64,000 bases of DNA from Clostridiales bacterium CHKCI006 (GCA_900018345.1 FCNA01000098.1:1-64000), one strand, 5' to 3'; shown: positions 29,272 through 39,462, counted from the first letter of the stretch. Numbers and translations: made by a program. The notes: generated by a model from the letters alone, not told the origin.

Positions 29272-30161
29272 TGTTTAAATCAGGTTTTGTTGCCATCGTA
29301 GGCCGTCCGAATGTTGGCAAGTCAACGTTATTAAATCATTTATTAAAAAAGAAAGTAGCCATCATGTCCAATGTGGCTCAGACAACACGAACGACCCTGC
29401 AGGGAATCTATACGGATGACAAGAGTCAGATCATCTTCATTGATACGCCAGGTGTGCATCGTCCTCAGGACCTCTTAGGTAATTTCATGAATACGACAGC
29501 GATCAATAGTGTTTATGGCACAGATGTTGTTTTGTTTATGAGTGCAGCCAATGAATATATTGGTCAGGGAGACCGATATATCTTAAATAAGCTCAAAGAA
29601 CAGGAAGTACCTGTCTTTCTAGTGCTCAACAAGGTGGATCTGATCAAAAAGGAAGAACTGATCCAGGTGCTGAACAACTGGCAAAAGGAATTCGATTTTG
29701 CTGAGATCATTCCGATCAGTTCCCTTCAAGATGAGAACCTGGATACCTTGCTCGAGGTGATCCGAGGATACTTAAATGAAGGAATTAAATATTATGATGA
29801 AAACCAGCTGACCGATCATTCTGATCGCTATTTGATGGCAGAATACATTCGTGAGAAAATATTATTCTTTACACATGAAGAAGTTCCTCATTCGGTGGCA
29901 ATCGTGATTGAACGTTATGAGGAATTTGAGGATCATTACGAGATCATGGCGACGATCGTTGTGAATCGCAGCAGTCAAAAAGGGATTATTATTGGTAAAC
30001 AAGGCAGTATGATCCAAAAGATCCGTCAGGCAGCTCGTAAGGATATGAAACGCTATCTTGGTAAGCGAGTGGATCTGGAACTGTTTGTCAGAGTTGAGAA
30101 AGACTGGCGTAATAAGCAGCGCTATCTGAAAGAGTTTGGCTATGATGAGGAAGATTATTAG
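29271..30161 (+). CDS. era: GTPase Era
   Basis: A 296-residue 16S rRNA-binding GTPase acting in 30S assembly. G1 GRPNVGKST, G3 DTPG, G4 NKVD; the C-terminal KH domain (about 200-290) contains IIGKQGSMIQKI. The length is normal. Confidence 0.97.
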   Translation: MFKSGFVAIVGRPNVGKSTLLNHLLKKKVAIMSNVAQTTRTTLQGIYTDDKSQIIFIDTPGVHRPQDLLGNFMNTTAINSVYGTDVVLFMSAANEYIGQGDRYILNKLKEQEVPVFLVLNKVDLIKKEELIQVLNNWQKEFDFAEIIPISSLQDENLDTLLEVIRGYLNEGIKYYDENQLTDHSDRYLMAEYIREKILFFTHEEVPHSVAIVIERYEEFEDHYEIMATIVVNRSSQKGIIIGKQGSMIQKIRQAARKDMKRYLGKRVDLELFVRVEKDWRNKQRYLKEFGYDEEDY

Positions 30162-30884
30162 ATGAGTCAGACCATCACGGATGAAGGGTTGATCTTAAGG
30201 ACGCAGCCTTATCAGGAAAACGACTTACTGGTAAGTGTCTATTTTGCTCATTATGGGAAGATGAACCTGCTTGCACGTGGGGTTCGTAAGCCGAAAAGCA
30301 AAAACGCTTCGAGTTTACTGCCGGGGATGATTTCGGAGTTCGTCTTTATTCTCAAAGAGGGACTTTCGCGTCTGATGAAAGCAAGTCCCGTACGGTTGTT
30401 TCGTTATTTGGATTCTCATTTAGAGGTAATGGCCTGTGCGCAGCTGACGATGGAGTATTTTTATCGCAGTGCGCCAGACCGTCAGCCTAACGCGAAACAT
30501 TATGCATTTATCTGTCAGGTACTCGAGCGGTTGGATGAGGGATATCCTTATTTGCTGGTTTACTTTTTTGTGATTGCGTATATCTTGAAAGACTGCGGCA
30601 GCGGATTGATGGTGGATCATTGTGTTTTTTGTCAGGATTCCCGTCATATTGCTTCCATCAGTGTCCGGGATGGTGGTTTTGTCTGTCAGGAACATCTGCA
30701 GGGAACGATGATCACTTATTCCAGACGTATCCTGCGATCCTTTCGCCTGATCAACAAGCTGGATCTCTCGCGCATCGATGATTGTCAGATCGAAGTGGAG
30801 GATTATCCTGTTTTAAAAAGGCTCATGGAAGACTTTTTAGATGAATATTGTCCGGTCCGTTTAGGAAGCCGTAAGTTCATTTGA
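30162..30884 (+). CDS. recO: DNA repair protein RecO
   Basis: A 240-residue protein of RecFOR recombination mediation. The N-terminal OB fold has EGLILRTQPYQENDLLVSVY and ARGVRKPKS. A partial zinc site is visible (CVFC … CQEH), lacking the fourth classical cysteine. It begins directly at the era stop. Confidence 0.93.
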   Translation: MSQTITDEGLILRTQPYQENDLLVSVYFAHYGKMNLLARGVRKPKSKNASSLLPGMISEFVFILKEGLSRLMKASPVRLFRYLDSHLEVMACAQLTMEYFYRSAPDRQPNAKHYAFICQVLERLDEGYPYLLVYFFVIAYILKDCGSGLMVDHCVFCQDSRHIASISVRDGGFVCQEHLQGTMITYSRRILRSFRLINKLDLSRIDDCQIEVEDYPVLKRLMEDFLDEYCPVRLGSRKFI

Positions 30885-30886
30885 TG

Positions 30887-30934
30887 TACCCTTATTGTTG
30901 GTTGACAAAACACCACGATAAGGGTATATTTTTG
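30887..30934 (+). terminator. Terminator of the ybeY-recO operon
   Basis: TACCCTTAT / ATAAGGGTA outer stem with an imperfect inner continuation and TATTTTTG after it. The glyQS promoter lies within the same 45 bases, so terminator and promoter overlap. Confidence 0.65.
30902..30930 (+). promoter_or_regulatory. Promoter of the glyQS leader
   Basis: TTGACA (perfect), 17 bases, TATATT. The expected transcription start is about 30937, which leaves a leader of about 113 bases before glyQS. Confidence 0.7.
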
Positions 30935-30949
30935 TTGCGTAAGGAGCGT

Positions 30950-31018
30950 ATGACAATTAAAGGAAATGGGCATATGCGACTACGAATATTGTCAGAATTT
31001 GCCCTAGCAGCAGGCTAG
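30950..31018 (+). CDS. Candidate glyQS leader peptide (22 codons)
   Basis: ATG 30950 to TAG 31016-31018. It starts MTIKGNGH and ends FALAAG. TAAGGAG lies three bases before the ATG, a short spacing; an internal ATG at codon 9 has AAAGGA at better spacing. Three of 22 codons are glycine (GGA, GGG, and GGC as the last sense codon). The stop lies inside the downstream terminator hairpin. Its place between a promoter, a terminator and a glycyl-tRNA synthetase gene suggests ribosome-mediated attenuation (inference). It could be a chance ORF. Confidence 0.45.
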   Translation: MTIKGNGHMRLRILSEFALAAG

Positions 31019-31029
31019 AGGCTTTTTTT
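31001..31029 (+). terminator. Attenuator-type terminator inside the glyQS leader
   Basis: GCCCTAGC / GCTAGAGGC with one bulge, then seven T, 20 bases before the glyQS ATG. Upstream GGGCA (30968-30972) can pair with TGCCC at the 5' arm, and GACAAT / ATTGTC (30952-30957 / 30988-30993) form another possible stem, so alternative folds exist. No T-box consensus (AGGGTGGNACCGCG) is present. Confidence 0.65.
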
Positions 31030-31049
31030 ATCGTGAAGGAGGATAATTA

Positions 31050-32426
31050 ATGGCATCAAAAGAAATGGAAAAACTGGTCAGCCATGCACGCACCTCTGGT
31101 TTTATTTATCAGGGTTCAGAAATTTATGATGGACTGGCGAATAGTTGGGATTATGGACCATTGGGCGTAGAGATGAAAAATAACATCAAAAATGCGTGGT
31201 GGAAAAAATTTATTCAGGGATCAGCTTACAATGTAGGCTTGGATTCGGCCATCCTCATGAATCCAAGAGTATGGGAAGCTACAGGACATGTCGGCGGTTT
31301 CTCAGATCCACTAATGGACTGTAAAGAATGTAAGACACGTCATCGTGCAGATAAATTGATCGAGGATTATGATCCAAGTGTGCATTGCGATGGCTGGAGC
31401 AATGAAAAACTGATGGATTACATCAAAGTACATCATATCAAATGTCCGGTATGCGGCAAAGAAAACTTTACCGAGATCAGACAGTTCCAGCTGATGTTCA
31501 AAACCAGCATGGGTGTTGTTGAGGATGCGAAAAGCACGGTTTATCTGCGTCCGGAGACAGCTCAGGGGATTTTTGTCAACTTTAAAAACGTACAGCGTAC
31601 GAGCCGTAAGAAGGTGCCATTTGGAATCGGTCAGATTGGTAAAGCATTCCGAAATGAGATCACACCAGGAAACTTTATCTTCCGTATGCGTGAATTTGAA
31701 CAGATGGAATTAGAATTTTTCTGTAAGCCAGATACGGATCTGGAATGGTTCCATTACTGGAAGGATTTCTGTATGAACTTCCTGCTTCAATTGGGGCTTC
31801 GTCCTGACCATTTACGTTTTAGAGATCATGCGAAGGAAGAACTGGCCTTTTATTCGAAAGCAACGAGCGATATCGAGTATCTGTTTGCCTTTGGATGGGG
31901 TGAGCTCTGGGGAGTTGCTGACCGTACAGATTATGATTTGAAACGCCACATGGACTATTCTAAAAAATCATTAGAATATCTCGATCCAGAGACCAACGAA
32001 AAATATGTTCCATATTGTATTGAACCTTCGGTTGGTGTGGATCGTCTGTTCTTAGCGTTATTTACGGATAGTTATGAAGAGGAAGTGCTGAATGAAAAGG
32101 ATACGCGTATTGTGATGCATCTTCATCCGGCCATTGCACCGATCAAAGCCTGTGTCCTGCCTTTGACTAAAAAACTGCGTGATCAGGCACAGGAGGTTTA
32201 TGCACATTTAGCACCTTACTTCAATATTGAATATGATGAAGCCGGTAATATCGGAAAACGTTATCGTCGTCAGGATGCAATCGGAACACCTTATTGTCTG
32301 ACGGTTGACTTTGATACGTTAGACGATCAGTGCGTAACTGTTCGTGATCGTGACAGCATGGAACAAACACGTTTACCGATTGCCGATTTAGTGGCATTCC
32401 TGGAAGAAAAAACCAAATTAGTCTGA
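31050..32426 (+). CDS. glyS: Glycyl-tRNA synthetase, dimeric single-chain type
   Basis: A 458-residue class II synthetase charging tRNA-Gly. Motif 2/3 regions: [35 protein letters not shown] and [13 protein letters not shown]. It is the archaeal/eukaryal-like homodimeric form, not the alpha2beta2 glyQ/glyS pair of B. subtilis, although it lies in the same chromosomal slot. A TGAAGGAGG site precedes the ATG. Confidence 0.96.
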   Translation: MASKEMEKLVSHARTSGFIYQGSEIYDGLANSWDYGPLGVEMKNNIKNAWWKKFIQGSAYNVGLDSAILMNPRVWEATGHVGGFSDPLMDCKECKTRHRADKLIEDYDPSVHCDGWSNEKLMDYIKVHHIKCPVCGKENFTEIRQFQLMFKTSMGVVEDAKSTVYLRPETAQGIFVNFKNVQRTSRKKVPFGIGQIGKAFRNEITPGNFIFRMREFEQMELEFFCKPDTDLEWFHYWKDFCMNFLLQLGLRPDHLRFRDHAKEELAFYSKATSDIEYLFAFGWGELWGVADRTDYDLKRHMDYSKKSLEYLDPETNEKYVPYCIEPSVGVDRLFLALFTDSYEEEVLNEKDTRIVMHLHPAIAPIKACVLPLTKKLRDQAQEVYAHLAPYFNIEYDEAGNIGKRYRRQDAIGTPYCLTVDFDTLDDQCVTVRDRDSMEQTRLPIADLVAFLEEKTKLV

Positions 32427-32449
32427 GAGCGAAGATGAGGTGATGCTTT

Positions 32450-34231
32450 TTGGCTAGACTTTCAGAAGAAAAGATCGAACAGATTCGTTCGAGTGTTGAT
32501 ATTGTCGATGTCATAGGCAGCTATATTCCTCTTAGCAAACGCGGCAAAGGCTACTGGGGGATCTGCCCATTTCACGATGACAGCAATCCTTCCATGTCAG
32601 TCAGTCAGGAATTACAGATTTATAAGTGCTTTGTCTGTGGCGCTGGCGGAAATGTCTTTACCTTTTTACAAAACTACCTCAAGATCGGCTATTTGGAAGC
32701 TGTCAAAATGGTTGCGGAAATGGGAGGTATTCCGGTCGATGAATTGAACGAGGCTTACACACGACCTAAAGTCAATGATCAATTGAAGCCGCTTTATGAT
32801 ATGCATGAAGAAGCTTTGAAGATCTATCACGTGATGTTGAGTCGGCGAACCGGCCTGCGAGCTCGAGAGTATCTGGAAAAAAGGCATATTACCGATGAAG
32901 TGATTGAGAAGTTCATGATCGGCTATGCTCCTAATGAGGATACATTATTGAAAGGATTTGGGCAATTAAATTTCAATAAAGTGGATATGGAACGTTCCGG
33001 ACTAATTATTGAAGGGACGCGCCAGGATTATGATCGTTTCAAGGATCGTATCATGTTCCCGCTTTGGGACAGTAATGGTCAAGTGGTTGGCTTTTCGGGG
33101 CGTATCTATCAAAAAGACCGCGATGAAGCAAAATATATGAATTCACCTGAATCGGAGATCTTCATCAAAGGTCAGACCCTGTATCATTATCATGAAGCCA
33201 AACAGGCGACGCGTCAGGCAGGCTTTATCTACCTGCTGGAAGGGTTTATGGATGTGATCGCGCTTTATCGTGCCGGGCTGGAAAATGCCGTAGCCCTGAT
33301 GGGGACGGCTTTGACGCAAGATCATTTACGCCTGTTACGAAAATTGACTGTTCAGGTTCATGTATGTCTTGACGGTGATCGCGCCGGGCAGGAAGCGACC
33401 TTGAAAAATGCTTCTATCTTAGCGCGAAACGGTTTTCAGGTTCGGGTGATCCGTCTCAAAGATGGGATGGACCCGGATGAAACGCTCGAGCAGTATGGCA
33501 AAGAGGGCTTGCTCAAGAGTTTGGCGAGCCATATGAGCTTATTAGAATTCAAAATCAACTATTATTATGAGACTAGTCAAATGGACAATTACGATGAGCG
33601 TAAAGCTTATCTGGATCATTTGGCTGGCGATCTCGCTAGTCTGGAAGATCCCATCGATCAAAGCTACTACATTGGCCTGGTATCTAATAAATCCGGGTTT
33701 TCCACGGATATCATCCATGAGAAAATCGCCAATATCGGCGGTTCAATGCGCAAAAAGATACATGAAGTACCAATCGTCAGCCATACTAAACAAGGACCGC
33801 TGCCTAGCAAATATCAAAAAGCAGAACAATGTCTATTGCATTACATGCTTTTAAGCAAGCAGGTGAGTTCGCAATATGAAAAAAAACTCGGCTATATGTA
33901 TGATGCGACCTATCGCGTCATCGCTAATTATATTGTTGACTATTACCGCAGTCATGATACCTTGCAAATTGCCGATTTCATTAATGTATTAGGACAGGAT
34001 TCATTGATCAGTGCTGTTCTGGAAATTGCTCAGCTCCATCTGCCTTCTGAAGTGGACGGAAAAGAGATTCAGGATTATATTCAGACCATTTCTCAGCATA
34101 CGTTCCGACTAGAGATTGAGGACCGCGAAAAAGAGATGCATCAGGAAATGGATCCGGTTCGGAAAGCGGAGATCTTAAAAGAAATCATCGCTCTTAAAAA
34201 GAAGCTTAATGAGTTGAAAGGAGTTATTTAA
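32450..34231 (+). CDS. dnaG: DNA primase DnaG
   Basis: A 593-residue primase. The CHC2 zinc finger (CPFH … CFVC) lies at about residues 39-66. A Toprim catalytic core follows ([18 protein letters not shown]), then a C-terminal helicase-interaction domain. The start is TTG at 32450: the family begins with R(I/L)…EKIEQIR, GAGGTGAT is upstream, and the nearby ATG at 32443 is out of frame. The stop overlaps the sigA ATG (TAATG). Confidence 0.96.
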   Translation: MARLSEEKIEQIRSSVDIVDVIGSYIPLSKRGKGYWGICPFHDDSNPSMSVSQELQIYKCFVCGAGGNVFTFLQNYLKIGYLEAVKMVAEMGGIPVDELNEAYTRPKVNDQLKPLYDMHEEALKIYHVMLSRRTGLRAREYLEKRHITDEVIEKFMIGYAPNEDTLLKGFGQLNFNKVDMERSGLIIEGTRQDYDRFKDRIMFPLWDSNGQVVGFSGRIYQKDRDEAKYMNSPESEIFIKGQTLYHYHEAKQATRQAGFIYLLEGFMDVIALYRAGLENAVALMGTALTQDHLRLLRKLTVQVHVCLDGDRAGQEATLKNASILARNGFQVRVIRLKDGMDPDETLEQYGKEGLLKSLASHMSLLEFKINYYYETSQMDNYDERKAYLDHLAGDLASLEDPIDQSYYIGLVSNKSGFSTDIIHEKIANIGGSMRKKIHEVPIVSHTKQGPLPSKYQKAEQCLLHYMLLSKQVSSQYEKKLGYMYDATYRVIANYIVDYYRSHDTLQIADFINVLGQDSLISAVLEIAQLHLPSEVDGKEIQDYIQTISQHTFRLEIEDREKEMHQEMDPVRKAEILKEIIALKKKLNELKGVI

Positions 34232-35466
34232 TGGATAACAAAAACAATAAAAAAACAGTCGCACCTGTTTCTGTTGACGATATCAAGAAAATGCTGGATG
34301 ATAAAAACGCTCGCTTGGGTTTTATCACTCAGGAAGATATTGATAATCTGATGAGCCAGTATGATTTGGATGATGAAACAGCGGATGACATTCTAAACTA
34401 TATTTCAGAAAAACATATTGAGATCCGTGATGATACTTTTGATGAATTAGAAGCGGATAATCTGGATTTGAACAATATTGAAGATATCAATCTTGATGAT
34501 GATCTGGATGGCTTGTCCATTGATGATACACCTGATTTAGATTTTGTCGATGATTTTGATATGTTCACTGGAGATACGTATAATATGTATTCTTCGGATG
34601 AATTTGATGACAATTCTCTAGGATCAAATGTGAAGATCAATGATCCTGTGAAAATGTATTTAAAAGAAATTGGAACAGTAGAATTACTGACTCATGATGA
34701 GGAAATCGAACTGGCCAAACGAATCCTGGAAGGCGATGAGGAAGCGAAAAAAAGGCTGGCAGCTGCTAACCTAAGACTGGTTGTTTCGATTGCCAAACGT
34801 TATGTAGGCCGAGGAATGCTGTTTTTGGATCTGATCCAGGAAGGAAATATGGGGTTGATCAAAGCCGTAGAAAAATTTGATTATACAAAGGGATTTAAAT
34901 TTTCTACATATGCCACCTGGTGGATCCGACAGGCGATTACACGTGCGATTGCTGATCAGGCCCGTACGATTCGAATTCCGGTACATATGGTAGAGACGAT
35001 CAATAAGTTGACTCGTATTCAGCGACAGCTGATTCAGGAACTTGGTCGTGAACCTAGTGCTGAGGAAATTGCCGAGAAGATGGATGGCATGACGCCTGAA
35101 AAGGTGCGCGAGATTCAAAAGATCTCTCTGGAGCCTGTTTCGCTGGAAACACCAATTGGTGAAGAGGATGACTCCCACTTAGGTGATTTCATTGAAGATG
35201 AAGGAGCTATGAGTCCGGATGACTATGCCGCTAATGAGTTGCTCAAAGATGAATTAAATGAAGTTCTGTTGGAATTGACCGACCGTGAAGAAAAAGTATT
35301 GCGCTTACGCTTTGGTCTTGATGATGGAAGAACACGAACACTCGAAGAAGTGGGGAAAGAATTTAATGTTACCCGTGAACGTATCCGTCAGATTGAAGCC
35401 AAGGCCTTACGTAAATTAAAACACCCATCTCGCTCGAAACGTTTAAAGGATTTCCTGGATAAATAG
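34231..35466 (+). CDS. sigA: Primary sigma factor SigA (RpoD)
   Basis: A 411-residue housekeeping sigma factor. Region 1.1-like N-terminus (about 10-65), region 1.2 ([12 protein letters not shown]), region 2 ([41 protein letters not shown]), region 3 and region 4 ([17 protein letters not shown] … [17 protein letters not shown]). Between 1.1 and 1.2 it carries an Asp-rich stretch of about 65 residues, making it about 40 residues longer than B. subtilis SigA (371). Confidence 0.97.
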   Translation: MDNKNNKKTVAPVSVDDIKKMLDDKNARLGFITQEDIDNLMSQYDLDDETADDILNYISEKHIEIRDDTFDELEADNLDLNNIEDINLDDDLDGLSIDDTPDLDFVDDFDMFTGDTYNMYSSDEFDDNSLGSNVKINDPVKMYLKEIGTVELLTHDEEIELAKRILEGDEEAKKRLAAANLRLVVSIAKRYVGRGMLFLDLIQEGNMGLIKAVEKFDYTKGFKFSTYATWWIRQAITRAIADQARTIRIPVHMVETINKLTRIQRQLIQELGREPSAEEIAEKMDGMTPEKVREIQKISLEPVSLETPIGEEDDSHLGDFIEDEGAMSPDDYAANELLKDELNEVLLELTDREEKVLRLRFGLDDGRTRTLEEVGKEFNVTRERIRQIEAKALRKLKHPSRSKRLKDFLDK

Positions 35467-36134
35467 TGAAGCTTTCCAAACGTTTAATGGCGATTGCCAG
35501 GATGGTTCAGAAACATAGTAACCATGGCGAGCTGGCCGATATTGGAAGTGACCATGGTTATTTGCCTGTTTGGCTTGTTTTAAACGGTGTAATCTCAAGT
35601 GCCATTGCCTGTGAGATTGCTGATGGTCCGATTCAAGCCTTGAAGAAGACAATTCAATTATCGCATACAGAAGATAAAATTTCTGTAAAAAAAGGGGATG
35701 GACTTCAACCAATCATTGGCAGTCAACTGGATATGATCACAATCTGCGGGATGGGAGGCAATTTGATCTGCCAGATTCTGGATCGGGATCTTTCTAAATT
35801 GGCGGTTTCTACTTTAGTATTAGCACCTAATGTCAACGAAGGAATGGTACGTGAATGGCTGATGCAGCACGGTTGGCAGATTGTTGATGAGACGGCTGTT
35901 GAAGATATGCATCACTACTATGAGATCATCGTTGCAAAACCTGGATGCATGGCACTCAATGCTAAGGAAATTTACATGGGACCTGTGTTATTAAAAGAAA
36001 AACCGGATGTCATTTTCAAAAAATGGAAATGGCAAACCGGAATTCTAGAAGATATTCTGAAAACCCTAAATGAATCTAATGAAAAACATAAAATGATTCA
36101 TTTGCAGCATCAGTGGTTAAAGGAGGAATTGTGA
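35466..36134 (+). CDS. trmK: tRNA (adenine-22-N1)-methyltransferase TrmK
   Basis: A 222-residue SAM-dependent methyltransferase. The SAM-binding segment is LADIGSDHGYLPVWL, and ICGMGGNLICQIL is typical of TrmK. The start is GTG 35466, whose first base is the last base of the sigA stop; the upstream ribosome site is weak, so coupling is likely. Confidence 0.93.
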   Translation: MKLSKRLMAIARMVQKHSNHGELADIGSDHGYLPVWLVLNGVISSAIACEIADGPIQALKKTIQLSHTEDKISVKKGDGLQPIIGSQLDMITICGMGGNLICQILDRDLSKLAVSTLVLAPNVNEGMVREWLMQHGWQIVDETAVEDMHHYYEIIVAKPGCMALNAKEIYMGPVLLKEKPDVIFKKWKWQTGILEDILKTLNESNEKHKMIHLQHQWLKEEL

Positions 36135-36883
36135 TGCGTGTACAAGATGTTGTTGCGTATCTGGAATCGCTTTATCCTCTATCTGAAATGGAAGAGTGGG
36201 ATCATAGCGGAATGCAGATTGGCTCACGCGAGCAGGACTGTCAGAAGGTCATGGTTGCTTTGAATGCAGATGAAGGAACGATTACGCAGGCTTTAGCGGC
36301 TTCCTGTGATCTTCTAGTTACCCATCACCCTTTTCTCTTTCATCCGCTGACCTCTTTAGAGATTGAAACGTATCGCGGGGGGCTGATCGCACGTGCTCTT
36401 TCGGGACATTTAAGCATCTATTCCATGCATACGAATTATGATCGTTTGCGTATGAATACGCTGCTTCTTGAGAAATTAGGGTGCACGAACATCGAGCCTT
36501 TTGAAAGCACACGTATCCCACGACTGGGTCATTTGCCAATGCCTATGGCTCTTGAGGCCTTTATTGAGCATGTGAAGCGTGCTTACGATCTGCCGTTGGT
36601 TCGCTATACAGGCAAACCCAAAGCTATGCTTCGCAAGATTGCTGTCTGTGGTGGCAGTGGCTCTGAATTTGTCAATGATGCACTCGATCAGGCAGATATT
36701 TTTCTGACAGGCGATTTCAACTATAATCATGCGACAAACTTGCTTGATCATCCTCATGGTCTGGTGCTGGGAATTCCTCATTTTGTTGAAGCACTGATGA
36801 AAGCGGATGTTCAAAAGAGTTTGCAAGTTTTCAATATCGATGTTTTGCTTGCAGACGAGAAGGATTACTTTATATATAGATAG
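36134..36883 (+). CDS. Nif3/YqfO-family dinuclear metal protein
   Basis: A 249-residue protein (YqfO/YbgI family, also called GTP cyclohydrolase I type 2 homologue). Metal ligands are in THHPFLFHPL and MHTNYD, with a late HFVEAL. It lacks the PII-like insert of the 370-residue YqfO form. It follows trmK as in Bacilli. AAAGGAGG precedes it; GTG 36131 or ATG 36134 can be the start. Confidence 0.9.
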   Translation: MRVQDVVAYLESLYPLSEMEEWDHSGMQIGSREQDCQKVMVALNADEGTITQALAASCDLLVTHHPFLFHPLTSLEIETYRGGLIARALSGHLSIYSMHTNYDRLRMNTLLLEKLGCTNIEPFESTRIPRLGHLPMPMALEAFIEHVKRAYDLPLVRYTGKPKAMLRKIAVCGGSGSEFVNDALDQADIFLTGDFNYNHATNLLDHPHGLVLGIPHFVEALMKADVQKSLQVFNIDVLLADEKDYFIYR

Positions 36884-36895
36884 GGAGGTTTTAAT

Positions 36896-38101
36896 ATGTA
36901 TGAAACGAGAAGACAGTATGTCATGGATGCCATGAAAGAACATTCTTTAGGCATTATCTATGCGGATCGCGAGGTCTGCCGCAACTTTTTCTATTTGACA
37001 GGGATCGAAAGAGCAGGGATGATCCTATTACTTGTGAAGAATAATGGTCAGTCCCATGCGACGCTCTTTATCCAGAAACCAGATCCTCTTTATGAAAAAT
37101 GGAATGGCAAGCTCATGACTGCCAAGGAAGCCAGTGACCTTTCTGGTATTGAAGATATTGCTTATCTGGAAGATTTTGAAGCAACGGTATTACGTTACCT
37201 TGAGCGCTCTGGAATTGAAAATCTCTACTTCAATCTGGATGAATTCAGTCTTTCTCATACGGAAAGCATGAGCACTCGAGAAGCGAAACGCTTTGGCGAA
37301 CATTTCCCAGCGCTGCATATTGAAAATCTCTACCCAATCATCGGTACGGCACGTATGCAAAAGGATGAAGATGAGGTGGCAAAGATTCGCAAGGCCATTC
37401 TGATGACCAAGAATGGTCTTGAGGCGGTCATGAAACACCTGAGACCGAACTTATATGAATATCAGGTTCAGGCTGTTTATGAATATGCTATCAAATATCA
37501 GGGTTCGATCAAACCATCTTTCCCAACTATCGCTGGAGCAGGTTATAACGGTACGATGCTTCACTATGGTACCAATCGCGATCTTTGCCATGATGGTGAT
37601 TTGATCTTATTGGATCTAGGTGCCATGTATGAGGGGTACTGCTCTGATATTACACGTACTTATCCGGTCAATGGTCATTTTACAGAGCGTCAAAAACAGA
37701 TCTATGACATCGTTTTACAGGCTAATGAAGCGGTTCGTAAAGCGGCGCGACCTGGTTTGACGACCATTGATCTAAATAATGTGTGTAAAGAAGTTTTGGC
37801 CAGTGGTCTGATGGAGATCGGTCTGATTCATTCTGCAGACGAATTAGGGAAATACTATATGCATGGGGTAAGTCATCATTTAGGACTGGATGTGCATGAT
37901 GTAACGATTGCCAGCAATGCGCTTCTGAAGCCTGGTGCTGTGATCTCCAATGAGCCAGGTCTTTATATCGAGGAAGAGGCGATTGGTATTCGTATCGAGG
38001 ATGATCTTTTGATTACTGAAGATGGATGCGAGGTCTTATCCAAGGATATTATGCGTACAACAGAAGAAATTGAAGCTTTTATGCAGAAATATCATTCATA
38101 A
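36896..38101 (+). CDS. pepP: Xaa-Pro aminopeptidase (M24, AMP_N + creatinase fold)
   Basis: A 401-residue metallopeptidase removing N-terminal residues before proline. An AMP_N domain (about 1-130) is followed by the pita-bread domain with dinuclear metal ligands in LLDLGAMYEGYCSDITRTYP, HGVSHHLGLDVHD, SNEPGLYIE and IRIEDD. It sits between yqfO and ispH, an addition to the B. subtilis gene order. Confidence 0.93.
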   Translation: MYETRRQYVMDAMKEHSLGIIYADREVCRNFFYLTGIERAGMILLLVKNNGQSHATLFIQKPDPLYEKWNGKLMTAKEASDLSGIEDIAYLEDFEATVLRYLERSGIENLYFNLDEFSLSHTESMSTREAKRFGEHFPALHIENLYPIIGTARMQKDEDEVAKIRKAILMTKNGLEAVMKHLRPNLYEYQVQAVYEYAIKYQGSIKPSFPTIAGAGYNGTMLHYGTNRDLCHDGDLILLDLGAMYEGYCSDITRTYPVNGHFTERQKQIYDIVLQANEAVRKAARPGLTTIDLNNVCKEVLASGLMEIGLIHSADELGKYYMHGVSHHLGLDVHDVTIASNALLKPGAVISNEPGLYIEEEAIGIRIEDDLLITEDGCEVLSKDIMRTTEEIEAFMQKYHS

Positions 38102-38127
38102 AAAAGATTCCGAAGGGAATCTTTTTT
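38100..38127. terminator. Bidirectional terminator between pepP and ispH
   Basis: AAAAAAGATTCC / GGAATCTTTTTT with a four-base loop. It contains the ispH stop and serves both converging genes. Confidence 0.87.
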
Positions 38128-39052
38128 AATCGAGAATATGCTTTTTGTCGATGCTTGGGAAAGGCGGAAGACTTTGAACAGGCGCTTCGAGTGTTTGCAG
38201 ATAGGCAATGATCTGATTGGTCAGATAAGTAGGTGTCGATGCACCAGAACTGATGGCAACACAGGATTTTCCTTTTAGCACATCCAGGCTCAGATCTTGG
38301 ACGGATTCAATTTGGATGACTTCTTTGTGTGCTTTTTGACTGGCAATGGCTGCCAGTTTAGCTGTGTTATTGCTGTGAGGATCGCCGACGATGATGACCA
38401 GTTCTACTTCTTCAGGCACTTTGGCGATCGCTTCCTGACGGATGCGGGTGGCCTGGCAGGTTTCTTTGGCAATCTGAATATTGGGCAGCTTTTTTTGGGC
38501 ATATTCACATAGATCATAAACATCCCAAAGACTCATAGTGGTTTGATTGGTTATCAAATAAGCCTGATCATGGTTTTGGATAGCATCGATATCCTGTTTG
38601 CTGGTAATCAGATGAATATGCTCTGGATCAATGGCAATGGTGCCTTCTGCTTCAGGATGTCCTTTTTTGCCAATGTACAGGATTTCCTGTTGAGCGTCTA
38701 GAGCTGTCTTGATCAGCGTATGTGTTTTGATCACATCTGTACAGGTGGCGTCAATAATTGTCAGGCCTTTTGCCTGTGCTTTGTCAAAAACATCCTGACC
38801 CGCACCATGCGCTGTGATCAGCACAATGCCTTCATCGATCTGGTCTAATAGTTCAAGCCGGCTCAGGCCGGGTTGATCGACAGTGTGGATCCCCATTTGG
38901 GCCAGGGCATCAACGATATACTGATTATGCACGATCATGCCGAGAATATGGATCGGTGTATCGGGATAGTCATGCGCACAACGCTTCGCCAGTTCAATGG
39001 CATGAACCACGCCTTTACAATAACCTCTGGGTGTGATTGGATATACTTTCAT
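38126..39052 (-). CDS. ispH: 4-hydroxy-3-methylbut-2-enyl diphosphate reductase IspH
   Basis: A 308-residue Fe-S enzyme making IPP and DMAPP, the last step of the MEP pathway. The three cluster cysteines are in GYCKGV, DATCTDV and ETCQAT, and the catalytic glutamate is in HPEAEG. The ATG at 39052 (complement) has GGAGGTG upstream. The pathway partner ispG lies 4.4 kb away on the same strand. In B. subtilis ispH (yqfP) is co-directional with its neighbours; here it is inverted. Confidence 0.96.
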   Translation of the reverse strand: MKVYPITPRGYCKGVVHAIELAKRCAHDYPDTPIHILGMIVHNQYIVDALAQMGIHTVDQPGLSRLELLDQIDEGIVLITAHGAGQDVFDKAQAKGLTIIDATCTDVIKTHTLIKTALDAQQEILYIGKKGHPEAEGTIAIDPEHIHLITSKQDIDAIQNHDQAYLITNQTTMSLWDVYDLCEYAQKKLPNIQIAKETCQATRIRQEAIAKVPEEVELVIIVGDPHSNNTAKLAAIASQKAHKEVIQIESVQDLSLDVLKGKSCVAISSGASTPTYLTNQIIAYLQTLEAPVQSLPPFPSIDKKHILD

Positions 39053-39091
39053 AAGTTGCACCTCCATCGCCATTATAACATATTTATGGGT

Positions 39092-39418
39092 TCAGGGGTG
39101 AAAGAGAATCGGATTTTCAGAATCAGGGATATCGTTTTTTGATGTGTCCGGAACATCGATAATGGTTGCTGGGGCGGCTGGTGGTGGATCTGATGCTTTC
39201 ACAGCCTTGATGACATGCAGAGCGGTTTTCGCATTCTCCAGCATCGGTTGCAGCTGTGCGATGAGCGGAATGATCCGTGAAGCTGTTTCCAGGGTCTGCA
39301 AAGCGACGCGTAGACCAGAAACGACTTGTTGACGGCCCAGCTTGGTTTGCATATACTGCTGGGGCTTATAGGCCACGATAGGCTGATAAAGGTAGGGCCG
39401 ATTTTGATTAGGATACAT
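39092..39418 (-). CDS. YqfQ-like hypothetical protein
   Basis: A 108-residue protein: a Tyr/Gln/Pro-rich start (YPNQNRPYLYQPIVAYKPQQYMQ), a helical middle (LETASRIIPLIAQLQPMLENAKTAL) and a Pro/Asp-rich tail. It lies between ispH and the cshB-like helicase gene, the position of yqfQ in B. subtilis, and the composition fits. The function is unknown. GAGGTGAT precedes the ATG, and it is probably co-transcribed with ispH. Confidence 0.6.
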   Translation of the reverse strand: MYPNQNRPYLYQPIVAYKPQQYMQTKLGRQQVVSGLRVALQTLETASRIIPLIAQLQPMLENAKTALHVIKAVKASDPPPAAPATIIDVPDTSKNDIPDSENPILFHP

Positions 39419-39462
39419 ATTATCACCTCAGTTTAATTTATGCACGCATGTATGAAAATGTG

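Noticed and set aside
30937-31049. T-box or glycine riboswitch before glyQS
   Set aside because: The leader is too short and lacks the T-box AGGGTGGNACCGCG sequence and the tandem glycine-aptamer core; a leader-peptide model fits better.
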